Assembly: GCF_005863245.1 (NCBI RefSeq)
Contig: NZ_VBUT01000013.1
Location: 124,001-188,000, forward strand
Source: Nocardia cyriacigeorgica
GTDB taxonomy: Bacteria; Actinomycetota; Actinomycetes; Mycobacteriales; Mycobacteriaceae
Length of the DNA: 64,000 bases
Direction of reading: 5' to 3'
The position numbers were made by a program, and so were the translations under genes. The notes under the pieces were generated by a model that saw only the letters and a list, made by a program, of their open reading frames with translations, was not told the DNA's origin and ran no database searches. The stretch's first letter is position 1. Every line of letters begins with the position of its first letter. Positions 18,143-29,721 of this stretch are shown here, piece by piece.

Positions 18143-19255
18143 TCAGCCGCGATAGCCGTCCTTGCTGCCCGCCCCGGCCAGCACCCCGCCGGCTCCGGCC
18201 AGGGCCGCAAGCCGCTCGTCCTCCGGTGCGGTGATCGCGGTGGAGATCTTCGGCAGGGCGTACGGATGGTTGCGGCCGAGCCAGTCGAGCAGTTCCTCAC
18301 GGACCGCGCACCGCAGTGTCCACACGTCATCGGAGTCGGCGGCCGACATCGCCGCGCGCACCACGATATTGGTCGGGGTGGAGTCGGTGACCAGCAGATT
18401 CCAGGAGCGACCATCCCAATCGGGCCGCTGCTTCAGGTATTCGTGCAGGTGCTCGCGCAGCAGGGGCACCGGCGTGCTGTGATCCAGGTGCAGGAACACC
18501 GTGCCGGTGAGTTCGGAGCCGCCGCGCGACCAGTTCTCATACGGTTTGCTGTTGAAATAGGACACCGGCATCGTCAGCCGGCGGTCGTCCCAGATCCGCA
18601 CCGTCAGGAACGCGAGGGTGATCTCCTCGACGGTGCCCATCTCCCCTTCCACCACGACGGTGTCGCCGATCTTCACCGAATCGCCGAACGCGATCTGCAA
18701 ACCCGCCATCAGGTTGCTCAAGGTCGACTGCGCGGCCACACCGGCGATGATGCCGATCACACCGGCCGAGGCCAGCAGTGAGGTGCCGAGCGTGCGCAGG
18801 CCGGGAAACAGCAGCAGGATCGCCACCGCGGCCGTGGTCACCACCAGCACCGAGGTGACGATGCGGCGCACCAATCCGAGCTGGGTGCGCAGCTGCCGCA
18901 CCCGCGCCACGTCACGGGTGCGCTGGGCGTAGCGGCTCAAGGTGTTGTCGGCCACCGCGTCGGCGGCCCGGATCACCAGCCAGACCGCGGCCATGATCGC
19001 CATCGTGGCCAGCACATTGCGGATCACCGCGTCCTGGCGTAATTCCAGCTCCGCCAACGGGTAGGTCGCGTGCAGCGCCACCGCACCGAGCAAGACCTGC
19101 AACGGCATCCGCACCCGCCGCAGCAGCAGCGGCAGCCGGGTGTCCGGGCGTTTGCGTGCGGAGAACCGCATCAGCCGATCGAAGAGCAGACCGGCAACCA
19201 CGGTGAGCGCGAGGGTCCCGCAGCAGACGATGAGCGGCCGTAGTACATCCTCCAA
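18143..19255 (-). CDS. MscS-family mechanosensitive channel
   Basis: 370 residues from the TTG at 19255, chosen because AAGGAG lies 8 bases upstream; a longer form starting at 19297 would add 14 residues without a ribosome site. Four or five membrane segments lie in the first 190 residues. The pore-lining TM3 and beta domain show SAGVIGIIAGVAAQSTLSNLMAGLQIAF and GDTVVVEGEMGTVEEI. Members open on membrane tension and release solutes after osmotic downshock. The Gly/Ala-rich end (about 345-370) is probably disordered. Confidence 0.86.
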   Translation of the reverse strand: MEDVLRPLIVCCGTLALTVVAGLLFDRLMRFSARKRPDTRLPLLLRRVRMPLQVLLGAVALHATYPLAELELRQDAVIRNVLATMAIMAAVWLVIRAADAVADNTLSRYAQRTRDVARVRQLRTQLGLVRRIVTSVLVVTTAAVAILLLFPGLRTLGTSLLASAGVIGIIAGVAAQSTLSNLMAGLQIAFGDSVKIGDTVVVEGEMGTVEEITLAFLTVRIWDDRRLTMPVSYFNSKPYENWSRGGSELTGTVFLHLDHSTPVPLLREHLHEYLKQRPDWDGRSWNLLVTDSTPTNIVVRAAMSAADSDDVWTLRCAVREELLDWLGRNHPYALPKISTAITAPEDERLAALAGAGGVLAGAGSKDGYRG

Positions 19256-19422
19256 GGCGAAAGCTCCTTGTCGTTGGTCGTCAGACGTCCAACGCACAGG
19301 CTACCGATGACGCTCACCGCCGCAGGCCCGCGCGGCGGCACCGAGCGATCAGCGCTCGCTCACCAGCGACGGAGTCCACCGACCGGCCTCCGGCGAGCCG
19401 AATGCCGGTCGGCGCACCGAAA

Positions 19423-21894
<2,472 letters not shown>

Positions 21895-22224
21895 ATCCCA
21901 TCTCGGCGTTACCGACTGCGGTCATCCGCGCCGACGGGCCGTGGCCGGCGCCTGCTGCACAACGCGACACTCCTTTCGGCTCGCACCTACCGCTTGCCCT
22001 CGGGAATCCGCGCGGTGCCCGGCGCGATCCGGTCCGCCGCACGACTCCCCGGTAGCGGCGGGCGATCAGTGCGTTCGACGACGCCCACCCACCCGGTGGG
22101 AAACTCTCGGCGACCGCGATCCGCAGGTACTCGCCCACCTGTGCCAGTAGTTCGGCAACTGGGCGTCAGCTTACGCGGTTCACCCTCAGCGCGCGGCTAT
22201 CCGAGAGCAACCGGGCATGCACCC
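21895..22224. other. 330-bp intergenic region upstream of the Clp ATPase
   Basis: This gap separates the minus-strand Clp gene from the end of the QorB-like gene. It must contain the Clp promoter, but no CTTGAGT-type HspR (HAIR) site and no clear -35/-10 pair was found. Open frames across it have no ribosome site or recognisable product. Confidence 0.4.
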
Positions 22225-23073
22225 TCACTGCGCGCGGGCGGTTTCGGCCAGCAGTTCGGCGAAATCCTTGGCGGGGTGGCCGGTGAGCCGGGGCACGGTA
22301 TCGGTGACGACGTCCAGCTCGCCGGTGGCCATGGCCTGATAGGAGCTCACCCAGCCCGCGACCTCCCAGTCCTCGGCGCCGTAGCCCGCCCGGCTCGCAT
22401 ACGCCTCATCCAGGGATTCGGCGTGGTAAGTGACGGTGCGGCCGGTCGCTTCGCTGATCATGGCGGCGGCTTCGGTCAGGGTGATCGCGCGCGGACCGGT
22501 GACGTCGTAGGTGTGGCCGTCGTGGCCGGTGCCGGTGAGCACTGCCGTCGCGACGTCGGCGACATCGTCGCGGGCGACGGCGCCGATCCGGCCGTCACCG
22601 GCGGGACCGCGGATGACCCCGTCCTCGCCGGCCAGCAAGGGCAGCATGTCCTGGTAGAAATTGTCCCGCAGGAAGGTGAAATCCAGCCCGCTGGAACGGA
22701 TTTCCTGCTCGGTCCACCAGTGGTCGCGGCCGAAGGTGAAGGTGCACTCGGGTGCGGCGCCGACGAAGGAGACGTAGACGATGCGGCACACGCCCGCGTC
22801 GACGGCCGCGCGCACGACGGCTCGCTGCTGGTCGGCCCGGTCGCGTGACTCGCTCGCCGAGACGAACAAGAACGTGCCCACCCCCTCGAGCGCCGCGCGC
22901 ACACCCGCCGGATCGGCGTAAGCGGCGGCGACGAAATGCGCGCCGGGCAGCTGCGGCGCCCGGGCGGCATTGCGGCCGAGCAGCCGTTGCTCGATGCCCT
23001 CGGCCGCCAGCCGACGCGCCACCCGTCCCCCGATCGCCCCCGTCGCCCCACTGACTGCGATCAGCTCGCTCAT
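22225..23073 (-). CDS. NmrA/QorB-like NAD(P)-binding reductase
   Basis: 282 residues. The Rossmann motif GATGAIGG is at 9-16, and the layout is that of atypical short-chain reductases: a dinucleotide domain followed by a small substrate domain. The usual Tyr-x3-Lys pair is absent, as in NmrA and quinone reductase 2 (QorB). The likely role is NADPH-dependent quinone reduction or redox sensing in the cytosol. There is no operon partner; the next gene upstream begins its stop 104 bp away. Confidence 0.8.
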   Translation of the reverse strand: MSELIAVSGATGAIGGRVARRLAAEGIEQRLLGRNAARAPQLPGAHFVAAAYADPAGVRAALEGVGTFLFVSASESRDRADQQRAVVRAAVDAGVCRIVYVSFVGAAPECTFTFGRDHWWTEQEIRSSGLDFTFLRDNFYQDMLPLLAGEDGVIRGPAGDGRIGAVARDDVADVATAVLTGTGHDGHTYDVTGPRAITLTEAAAMISEATGRTVTYHAESLDEAYASRAGYGAEDWEVAGWVSSYQAMATGELDVVTDTVPRLTGHPAKDFAELLAETARAQ

Positions 23074-23176
23074 GGGTCGATCGTATGGGTGGGCGGCGGT
23101 GGTGCGGCGAACCTCGAGGCGGCGGCGAGTCGGTTGCCGCCGCAGGATCTGCGCCGAACACCGGCCGGTTCGACGC

Positions 23177-24388
23177 TTACTGCCGGTAGGTCGCCAGGAA
23201 CCGCCCGATCCGTTCGATGATGGCCTCGAGGTCGTCGGCGTGCGGCAGCGTGACGATGCGGAAGTGATCGGGCCGCGGCCAATTGAAGCCGGTGCCCTGC
23301 ACGATGTGCAGCTTCTCTTGCAGCAGCAGATCGAGCACCAGCTTCTCGTCGTCGACGATCGGGTACACGTCGAGGTCGATCTTGGGGAACGCGTAGAGCG
23401 CGCCCTTGGGCTTCACGCACGAAATGCCCGGGATGGCGTTGAGCGCCTCCCACGCGCGATCGCGCTGCTCACGCAGCCGTCCACCGGGCAGGGTGAGATC
23501 GTAGATGCTCTGATGCCCGCCGAGGGCGGCCTGAATCACCTGCTGGCCGGGCACATTCGCGCACAGGCGCAGCCCGGCGAGCATGGTCAGCCCTTCCAGG
23601 TAGTTCGCGGCGTGCTGAGTCGGACCCGACACCACCATCCAGCCGGACCGGAAACCGGCGCAGCGGTAGCCCTTGGACAGGCCCGAGAAGGTCAGGCACA
23701 GCAGGTCGGGAGCCAGGGCGGCGGTCGCGGTGTGGATGCCGCCGTCGTAGTAGATCTTGTCGTAGATCTCGTCGGAGAACACGATCAGGTTGTGGCGGCG
23801 CGCCACTTCGAGAATGTCGCGCAGGACATCCTGCGAATACACCGCGCCGGTGGGATTGTTCGGATTGATGATCACGATCGCGCGGGTGCGTTCGGTGACC
23901 TTGGACTCGATATCGGCGACATCGGGGAACCAGTCGGCGGATTCGTCGCACATGTAATGCACCGGCCTGCCGCCGTTGAGCGCGGTGGCGGCGGTCCACA
24001 GCGGGAAATCCGGTGCGGGAACCAGCACTTCGTCGCCGTTTTCCAGCAGGGCGGTCATGGCCATCATGATCAGTTCGGAGACGCCGTTGCCGAGGAATAC
24101 CTCCTCGACGTCGACGTCGGGCAGGCCGAGCGTCTGGTAGTACTGCACGACCGCGCGCCGAGCCGACAGCAGCCCTTTGGAACCGGTATAGCCACTCGAA
24201 CTCGGCAGTGTCCGCACGATGTCCTGCAAGATCTCCTCGGGCGCTTCGAACCCGAACGGCAGCGGGTTGCCGGTGTTGAGTTTGACGACGTGATGTCCCT
24301 CGGCTTCCAGGCGCGCGGCATGCTCGGCCACCGGGCCGCGAATCTCGTACGACACTCCCGACAACTTGCTCGACTGCTTGACCTGCAT
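23177..24388 (-). CDS. PLP-dependent alanine/aspartate aminotransferase (AlaA-like)
   Basis: 403 residues from ATG 24388, preceded by GAGG; an ATG six bases earlier is possible. It is a fold-type I aminotransferase: VFLGNGVSEL for the phosphate loop, INPNNPTGAVYS, DEIYDKIYYDG, and Schiff-base lysine in FSGLSKGYR. The sequence resembles E. coli AlaA and the mycobacterial gene annotated aspC at Rv0337c. It would interconvert pyruvate and alanine with glutamate. It is divergent from the HxlR regulator, and two matching operators lie in the shared 92-bp gap. Confidence 0.86.
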   Translation of the reverse strand: MQVKQSSKLSGVSYEIRGPVAEHAARLEAEGHHVVKLNTGNPLPFGFEAPEEILQDIVRTLPSSSGYTGSKGLLSARRAVVQYYQTLGLPDVDVEEVFLGNGVSELIMMAMTALLENGDEVLVPAPDFPLWTAATALNGGRPVHYMCDESADWFPDVADIESKVTERTRAIVIINPNNPTGAVYSQDVLRDILEVARRHNLIVFSDEIYDKIYYDGGIHTATAALAPDLLCLTFSGLSKGYRCAGFRSGWMVVSGPTQHAANYLEGLTMLAGLRLCANVPGQQVIQAALGGHQSIYDLTLPGGRLREQRDRAWEALNAIPGISCVKPKGALYAFPKIDLDVYPIVDDEKLVLDLLLQEKLHIVQGTGFNWPRPDHFRIVTLPHADDLEAIIERIGRFLATYRQ

Positions 24389-24422
24389 GGACATCCTCTT
24401 CTCGAAACGGCTGCCGCTACTG

Positions 24423-24441
24423 TACTTGGAAATCCCAAGTA
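24423..24441. promoter_or_regulatory. HxlR operator A, perfect palindrome
   Basis: TACTTGGAAATCCCAAGTA has 7-bp arms TACTTGG/CCAAGTA and a 5-bp spacer. It lies between the divergent aminotransferase and hxlR-type genes. Confidence 0.7.
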
Positions 24442-24444
24442 TGC

Positions 24445-24461
24445 ACTTTGATTTTCCAAGT
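24445..24461. promoter_or_regulatory. HxlR operator B, imperfect palindrome
   Basis: ACTTTGATTTTCCAAGT keeps the same ACTTGG-N5-CCAAGT plan with one mismatch. Its centre is 21 bp (two helical turns) from operator A, so two dimers could bind the same face. Confidence 0.65.
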
Positions 24462-24480
24462 ACTGCGTTAGAGTGGCCGG

Positions 24481-25062
24481 GTGCCACGCCGAAGTTACGA
24501 CCATCACTGTGCGGTGAGCCGCGCGCTCGAGATCGTCGGGGACCGCTGGAATCTGCTGGTAGTGCGCGAACTCACCGCCGGCCCGCGCCGCTACAGCGAT
24601 CTGTTCGCCGACCTGCCCGGCATCAGCACCGATGTGCTCGCCGCCCGGCTCAAGGACCTCGAACGCGACGGGATTCTCACCAAGCGCCGGGTCGGGCCGC
24701 GCGCGACGACGGCGTTGTACGAGCTCACCGACACCGGTGCGGCCTTGCGCCCGGTGCTGGAGGCGCTGTCGGTGTGGGGGACGCCGCTGCTGGGTGAGCG
24801 CCGCAGCACCGATGCGGTGCGCGCGCACTGGTTCGCCTTGCCGCTGGGGCGGGCGGTGGCCGAGGTGGTGTCGAGCGGGACGGTCACCGTGTACATCGGT
24901 GATACGACGTTCCACTACGTCATCGACGCGACCGGGCTCACCCATCACGATGGCGCGGCCGAGAATCCGGATCTCGAAGTGCGCCTGGATCTGGGCACAG
25001 CCACCGAAATCGCCAAGGGCACACGGGGACTGGCCGATATACTCGCCGAAAGCCGCGCCTGA
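24481..25062 (+). CDS. HxlR-family transcriptional regulator with C-terminal SCP2-like domain
   Basis: 193 residues from GTG 24481. The first 95 residues are an HxlR winged helix (ALEIVGDRWNLLVVRELTAGPRRYSDL). The rest (about 115-190) resembles a SCP2-type lipid-binding fold, a combination seen in actinobacterial HxlR proteins. No ribosome site precedes the GTG, but TTAGAG at 24468-24473 would place transcription start at the GTG, so the mRNA is probably leaderless. Operators A and B just upstream suggest autoregulation and control of the divergent aminotransferase. No HxlR sensing cysteine pair is evident; the single Cys is at about residue 10. Confidence 0.82.
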   Translation: MPRRSYDHHCAVSRALEIVGDRWNLLVVRELTAGPRRYSDLFADLPGISTDVLAARLKDLERDGILTKRRVGPRATTALYELTDTGAALRPVLEALSVWGTPLLGERRSTDAVRAHWFALPLGRAVAEVVSSGTVTVYIGDTTFHYVIDATGLTHHDGAAENPDLEVRLDLGTATEIAKGTRGLADILAESRA

Positions 25063-25263
25063 ACTTCCGCGCGATATCCGTGCCTTCGCCGTGCGCAGCG
25101 TTCCGACCGCGCCCGCTGACGCGCTTGCCGGTCCTTGTGACCCGCCCCAGCCGGATTCTCGCTGAGCTGGCGCGGTTCCCAACAAATCCCGGATCCGGCG
25201 TTCACCGCGCCCGCACTCCCCTACCGTCGGACCCAGCGACAGGCGGGTATTCGGAGGTGTCCG

Positions 25264-26304
25264 GTGAGCATCGGTTCCAGCCGCATCCGGTGGCGGGTGA
25301 TGAGCGTGCTGGTGCCGCTGGCCGTGGTCGCCGCCCTGTGCTCTGCTGGCGAATCGGCGATCGCGGCGGGCGCGCCCGACCTGCCGATCCCGGCCGGAAC
25401 CCAGCACGCACCCGATGGTTCCCGCATCGTCGCCATCAGCCGAGGCGCCGACGGATTCCTCGATGTGCGGGTGCACTCGACCGCCATGCATACCGATATC
25501 ACCGTGAAAGTGCGTCCGGCGCCTCGCGATTCCGAACCCGCGCCGGTGCTGTATCTACTCAATGGTGCCGACGGCGGCGCCGACCGGAACTGGACCAACG
25601 CCACCGATATCGCCGATTTCCTCGCCGACGAACAGGTAACCCTGGTGGTCCCGATGGGCGGGCGCGGCAGCTATTTCACCGACTGGCGCGCCGACGACCC
25701 GGTGCTGGGTAAACAACGCTGGACCACATTCCTCACCGAGGAACTGCCGCCGATCATCGACAGCGCCTTTCGCGGAACCGGGAAGAACGCCATCGCAGGC
25801 ATTTCCATGGCGGGCACCGCGGTGTTCCAGCTCGCCCTGGCCGCTCCGGACCTGTACCAGGCCATCGGCTCCTACAGCGGATGCGTGCAGACCAGCGATC
25901 TGAGCGGTCGCGCCCTGATCACCGCGGTGGTCGCCAGCAATGGCGGAAATCCGGCGAACATGTGGGGCGCCAGCCGTGAGGTATGGGCCGCCAAGGACCC
26001 CTACCTACACGCTGCCGACCTGCGCGACACCGCCATCTACGTCGCTACCGGCACCGGACTACCCGGCCCGCTCGACAACCTGCCCGCCGCGGGCGACCCG
26101 CTCTCGCTCGCCTACCAGCTCGTCTTCGGCGCACCACTGGAACAAGTCACCCATGTCTGCACCCAGCGCCTGCGCGACCGCTTCCAGGAACTCGCCATCC
26201 CCGCCACCTTCGACTTCCGCGACACCGGAACGCATTCGTGGGGGTACTGGGAGCAGGACCTGCACCGATCCTGGGAGCTGTTCCGGGCGGCGCTGGCCGA
26301 GTAA
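25264..26304 (+). CDS. Secreted esterase of the antigen 85 / mycolyltransferase family (second copy)
   Basis: 346 residues from GTG 25264 with GGAGGT upstream. A signal peptide (hydrophobic 14-34, cleavage near AIAAG) leads to an alpha/beta-hydrolase with nucleophile S181 in GISMAG and catalytic histidine in GTHSWGYW. The fold and export match mycolyltransferases that build the outer mycolate layer. It differs widely from the copy at 5612, so the two are old paralogues. A 200-bp gap before it shows no clear promoter. Confidence 0.85.
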   Translation: MSIGSSRIRWRVMSVLVPLAVVAALCSAGESAIAAGAPDLPIPAGTQHAPDGSRIVAISRGADGFLDVRVHSTAMHTDITVKVRPAPRDSEPAPVLYLLNGADGGADRNWTNATDIADFLADEQVTLVVPMGGRGSYFTDWRADDPVLGKQRWTTFLTEELPPIIDSAFRGTGKNAIAGISMAGTAVFQLALAAPDLYQAIGSYSGCVQTSDLSGRALITAVVASNGGNPANMWGASREVWAAKDPYLHAADLRDTAIYVATGTGLPGPLDNLPAAGDPLSLAYQLVFGAPLEQVTHVCTQRLRDRFQELAIPATFDFRDTGTHSWGYWEQDLHRSWELFRAALAE

Positions 26305-26344
26305 TCGAATCTCGGCCGGCGCACGCCGATCTCGGGATCGGCCC

Positions 26345-26575
26345 CTAGGAACCAGCCGAACCGGAGCCGAGCAGTTCGGGCAGGTCGATGAGCAGGAACT
26401 TCACCAGCGGACTCGTGCATCCTTGCGCGCCGCAGCCGACATCGGCGGAGCCGAGCATGGGGCCGTCGACGAATGCCTGCTGTGGTGCCGCAGAAGCGGT
26501 CGTCGCGGTGGCGAGCTGGGCCGCAGGTAAGAGTGCGGCAGTGACGGCTATCGCGACGAAAGTGCGTTTCAACAT
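26345..26575 (-). CDS. Small secreted protein with signal peptide
   Basis: 76 residues. A strong signal peptide (KRTFVAIAVTAALLPAAQLATA, cleavage near TASA-A at about 29) leaves a mature protein of about 47 residues with two cysteines (GCGAQGC, probable disulphide) and a hydrophobic helix FLLIDLPELLG. The function is unknown. It is convergent with the esterase. No homologous family is recognised. Confidence 0.6.
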   Translation of the reverse strand: MLKRTFVAIAVTAALLPAAQLATATTASAAPQQAFVDGPMLGSADVGCGAQGCTSPLVKFLLIDLPELLGSGSAGS

Positions 26576-26667
26576 GCCCTCCAGGGTGTGCCGGCTTCCC
26601 GACCCCGACGAAGGCCAGGGGTGATCAGGAGATCGCGGAAGACCCCGATCCCGTGGACCGCTATCGC

Positions 26668-28068
26668 TCAGTCGAAGGGGCGCAGGCCGATCATGGTGCG
26701 TGGTGCGGCGAAGACATAGCGGCCCTCGCCCATGGCGGTGAGTTCGCCGCTGTCGGTGAAAGCGTCCGGGTCGGCGTCGATGGCGCGGAACGGCGCGTCC
26801 CAGAGGACGGCGCCGGTGCGCGGGTCGAGGGCGTAGATGCCGGTCGGGTCGGTGAACACCGCTGTGCCGTCGCGCCAGTCGTGCAGGGTGCCGTGACGGT
26901 CGGTGGGAGTGCGCCAGAGGCGTTGTCCCGTCCGCAGATCCAAGCCGGAGGTGGTCGCGGCAAAGGGATCGTGGAGCAGGGCGATATCGCCGAGTATGCC
27001 GATCGCGGTGCCGGTGACGGCGGCGCCGTCACCCGCATCGGGTGCGGTGGCGAGCAGATCGGGGCTGGTCCAGCGGACGGTTCCGTCGCGGCGGTCGACA
27101 GCCGTATCGCCCAGCAGGATGGGAATGGTGTCGTCGGCGGGGCGGTCGAGGGTCGGATCGCTGACCGCCGGCCCGCCGGTGGTGGCGAGGGTGCGGCCTG
27201 CACGGTCGAGCAGGTCGGTGCGGGTCGCCCCGCTGCCATCGCATCGGGTGTCGACGCGGATCACGAGGGCATCGAATGCCGGTGTGTGGTGCGAACATCC
27301 GTCGAGCCGGGCAGTCCAGGTGGGTTCGCCGGTGCGCAGGTCGAATCCGGCCATGTCGGCGCCGAGGGTGAACACACCTTGGCCGTGGGAGACATCGAGC
27401 GCATCCCATGGCAGGTCTTCCCAGAAGGTGCCCATGGTGTACGGCCGGGTCCAGTAGGCGTCGGGGTCGGCGAGGTTGCCCGAATGCACGCGTACGTCAT
27501 CGGATTCGACATCACCCTCGGCGATGTACAGGCGGTCGCCGGTGGCGGCGAGGGCGAACACGTGCCAGTCCAGTGGTGTGCGGGTGACCGTTCCATCGGC
27601 GAGGTCGAATCCGATCAGCGCGGAATCCTCGGCCGAGAACCCGGTGTAGCAGACGAGCGCGCCGTCGACCGGTTCGGCTGCGCACCCGCCGAGGCCGGTT
27701 GCCGGCGCTTCCCACTGTGTCGCTCCGGTCGCGGCATCGAGGCCGTAGAGTTTCGGCTCTCGGAGCGACATGGCGTCGTGGTCGTAGACTCCGATCACCG
27801 TGACCAGCGTGTCACCGGCGTCGAGGAAACCCGCGCCGCCGAAGTCGAATTCGGTGCCGCCGACCGGGTTACGGAATTCGGCGCCGGGCGCGCCGTACAG
27901 GGCTGCTGCGTCGATCGACCATCCCAGACCCGGTGCGGCGTCATTGGTTCCGGTGATCTTGCGGGTGGTGTCGTCCGGAGACATCAGCACCGCCACCGCG
28001 CCCGCGCTGGTGACGACCGCGGCGACGGCGGCGAGGACGAGGTTGCGAACGCCAGGAGCCCACGCCAT
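26668..28068 (-). CDS. Membrane-anchored PQQ-like beta-propeller protein
   Basis: 466 residues from ATG 28068, which overlaps the previous stop as TAATG. An N-terminal membrane anchor (about 8-29) is followed by repeated propeller blades such as YGLDAATGATQWEAP, DLRTGEPTWTA, LDLRTGQRLWRTP and ALDPRTGAVLWDAP. The blades lack evident quinone or metal ligands, so this is probably a binding scaffold outside the membrane, not a dehydrogenase. It is cotranscribed with the duplicated-domain membrane protein upstream. Confidence 0.78.
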   Translation of the reverse strand: MAWAPGVRNLVLAAVAAVVTSAGAVAVLMSPDDTTRKITGTNDAAPGLGWSIDAAALYGAPGAEFRNPVGGTEFDFGGAGFLDAGDTLVTVIGVYDHDAMSLREPKLYGLDAATGATQWEAPATGLGGCAAEPVDGALVCYTGFSAEDSALIGFDLADGTVTRTPLDWHVFALAATGDRLYIAEGDVESDDVRVHSGNLADPDAYWTRPYTMGTFWEDLPWDALDVSHGQGVFTLGADMAGFDLRTGEPTWTARLDGCSHHTPAFDALVIRVDTRCDGSGATRTDLLDRAGRTLATTGGPAVSDPTLDRPADDTIPILLGDTAVDRRDGTVRWTSPDLLATAPDAGDGAAVTGTAIGILGDIALLHDPFAATTSGLDLRTGQRLWRTPTDRHGTLHDWRDGTAVFTDPTGIYALDPRTGAVLWDAPFRAIDADPDAFTDSGELTAMGEGRYVFAAPRTMIGLRPFD

Positions 28069-28433
28069 TACGACACCTCCAGGCCGGGAGCCAGCGCGAT
28101 GGTTTCGAGCAGAGCCGTCGGCAACGGCTGCGCGGGATCGCCGGCGCGCGAGGATACTTCGATCCTGGTGCCGGAGGGGTGGGTCACCGTCACGGTGCGG
28201 GTCAGTTCGGTTCCTGGAACGCCCGACCGTGACGCCACCCCGTCCGTGGATTCCTCGGTTTCCACGACCGATCCATCGGCCAGTGTCCGGCTGGTGGCGA
28301 CTCGATCACCGAGCGAGGACGACGGCTCGGTCGAGGTCGGTAGGGGCTGCCCGGTGGTGATCTCGATGCTCAGCCGTGACTGCTGCCCGCCGCGTCGGCG
28401 CGGACGGTCTGGCACAACCCGCCGTCGTCCCAT
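28068..28433 (-). CDS. Second repeat domain of the 29416 protein, now in another frame
   Basis: From about 28378 downward this frame encodes LSIEITTG-QPLPTS, DGSVVETEEST, RTVTVTHPSGTRIEV and a closing APGLEV, clearly repeating the middle of the upstream protein. The ATG at 28433 would give an Arg-rich start overlapping the upstream gene by 64 bp. It is more likely the C-terminal half of that protein, separated by a one-base frameshift. It could be expressed by coupled re-initiation. Confidence 0.55.
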   Translation of the reverse strand: MGRRRVVPDRPRRRGGQQSRLSIEITTGQPLPTSTEPSSSLGDRVATSRTLADGSVVETEESTDGVASRSGVPGTELTRTVTVTHPSGTRIEVSSRAGDPAQPLPTALLETIALAPGLEVS

Positions 28434-29416
28434 CCGCCCGGCCGCAGGTCACCCAGCGGACGGTCCAGCGTCACGCCGTCGAGCCGGACACCGGCCAGCA
28501 CAGCGTTGAGGCGGCGAGCGGTGGGTTCGTCGATGGCCTGTGTCTCGTCGAAACCGGTGGAGCAGGCTTCGGGCGGGCCGGGTGTTCCCGGCGGCACCGG
28601 CGCAGTCACCGCGAGCCCGGGTGCGGTGACGAGGGCGACGAGTTCATCGATCGTCAGCGGAACTTCGCCGGCCGGGAGGGCGTCGCTCGTCCCGTTGGTC
28701 GCGTACGCGCTGATCACACTGCCGTCCGGCAGATACGCGGTGACACCGCGCGAGAGCGTGCGCACACCGTCGGTCTCCGACCAGGAGTCCTGGGTATCGA
28801 CGGTCGAGCCGTCCGGAAGGTGACGGCGTTCATCGAGTTCGCCTGCGACACAGGGCCGGACCGGATCGTTGGACTGCCGTACCGTCACCGACATCCACCC
28901 CGCTCGATCACCCCGCCGCACCGTGCCGTCGGCGGAGGTGAAGCCGCCGAGCTCCGCCGGCTCGGGCGCCTCGATGATGGGCTGGAAGAACAGCGACCGA
29001 TCGGCGGGCGCGAAGTCGATGGCGACCCCGGCGGGCAGCGCCGCACGCAGCGCCTCCGACATCGCCACCGCTTTGGGCCCGGAGAACCACGGATACGCCG
29101 GGTTGTCGTACTCGGACTCGCCCGTCGTGACCCAGCCGAACGACCCGCCCTCGCCGGGCGGGTCCACCACCGGACAGCCGGGAATCTGCGTCGGATACGT
29201 GACCGGCGGAGTCACATAGGTGGGTTCCCGATCCGGCTGCGGCGAAGCGCTCGTGGTGGTCGGCGGCGCCGTCGTCAGCTCGTGCTCCGGTTCGTGCAAC
29301 AACCCACCGGCGATCACTCCGCAGGCCACGATCGCCACACACACCAGCCCGGTGGTCCATCCGCTGACCGCCCGCGACGGCCCCGACGCCCGCCCGTCCC
29401 CCATCGACTCCCGCAC
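28370..29416 (-). CDS. Membrane-anchored protein with duplicated domain (apparently frameshifted)
   Basis: 348 residues from 29416, or 344 from ATG 29404. One transmembrane helix (about 20-42) is followed by a Thr/Pro-rich linker and an exposed region with two cysteines. The unit VTVRQSN...DGSTVDTQDS...RGVTAYLPDGSVISA...APGLAV is followed by the start of a second unit that stops early at ADAAGSSHG. The remainder of the second unit continues in another frame downstream. A single-base change near 28380 would join them into about 450 residues. No known family is recognised. It leads the operon with the propeller protein. Confidence 0.65.
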   Translation of the reverse strand: MRESMGDGRASGPSRAVSGWTTGLVCVAIVACGVIAGGLLHEPEHELTTAPPTTTSASPQPDREPTYVTPPVTYPTQIPGCPVVDPPGEGGSFGWVTTGESEYDNPAYPWFSGPKAVAMSEALRAALPAGVAIDFAPADRSLFFQPIIEAPEPAELGGFTSADGTVRRGDRAGWMSVTVRQSNDPVRPCVAGELDERRHLPDGSTVDTQDSWSETDGVRTLSRGVTAYLPDGSVISAYATNGTSDALPAGEVPLTIDELVALVTAPGLAVTAPVPPGTPGPPEACSTGFDETQAIDEPTARRLNAVLAGVRLDGVTLDRPLGDLRPGGWDDGGLCQTVRADAAGSSHG

Positions 29417-29537
29417 CCTCGGCTCCTTCCGATCACGCCATTAGATCAGGTGGGTCCGACAGGAATCGACGACCGCCCGACAGCCGGCCGGGCCGATCGA
29501 CTCGAGCTCCACCACAGCGACCTCAGCGGTGCGAGGG

Positions 29538-29696
29538 TCAACCGGAATCCGCACTCGAGCGCCGGATTCGAGCGTTGAGGTAACGCTGCTCCGGAAGACT
29601 GGTGGTGAGGCGCGCGGCCTCGACGTAGCTCTCCAGTGCACCGGTCAGGTCGCCGGTCATGTCCAGCAGGTGGGCGCGGACGGCGCCTCGCGACGC
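29538..29696 (-). pseudogene. ECF42-type sigma factor, C-terminal remnant
   Basis: The reading VRAHLLDMTGDLTGALESYVEAARLTTSLPEQRYL resembles the TPR-like end of ECF42 sigma factors (compare the gene at base 3). No sigma-2, sigma-4 or start region precedes it. It sits directly behind the YCII remnant, where the whole sigma gene should be, so about 300 residues have been lost. Confidence 0.6.
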
Positions 29697-29721
29697 CACA
29701 CCTGCCCCACCGCCGCCGCGT

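Noticed and set aside
29441..29641. Possible 66-residue protein on the minus strand
   Set aside because: No ribosome site or family match, and it overlaps the ECF42 remnant in another frame. Noise within a decayed region is more likely.
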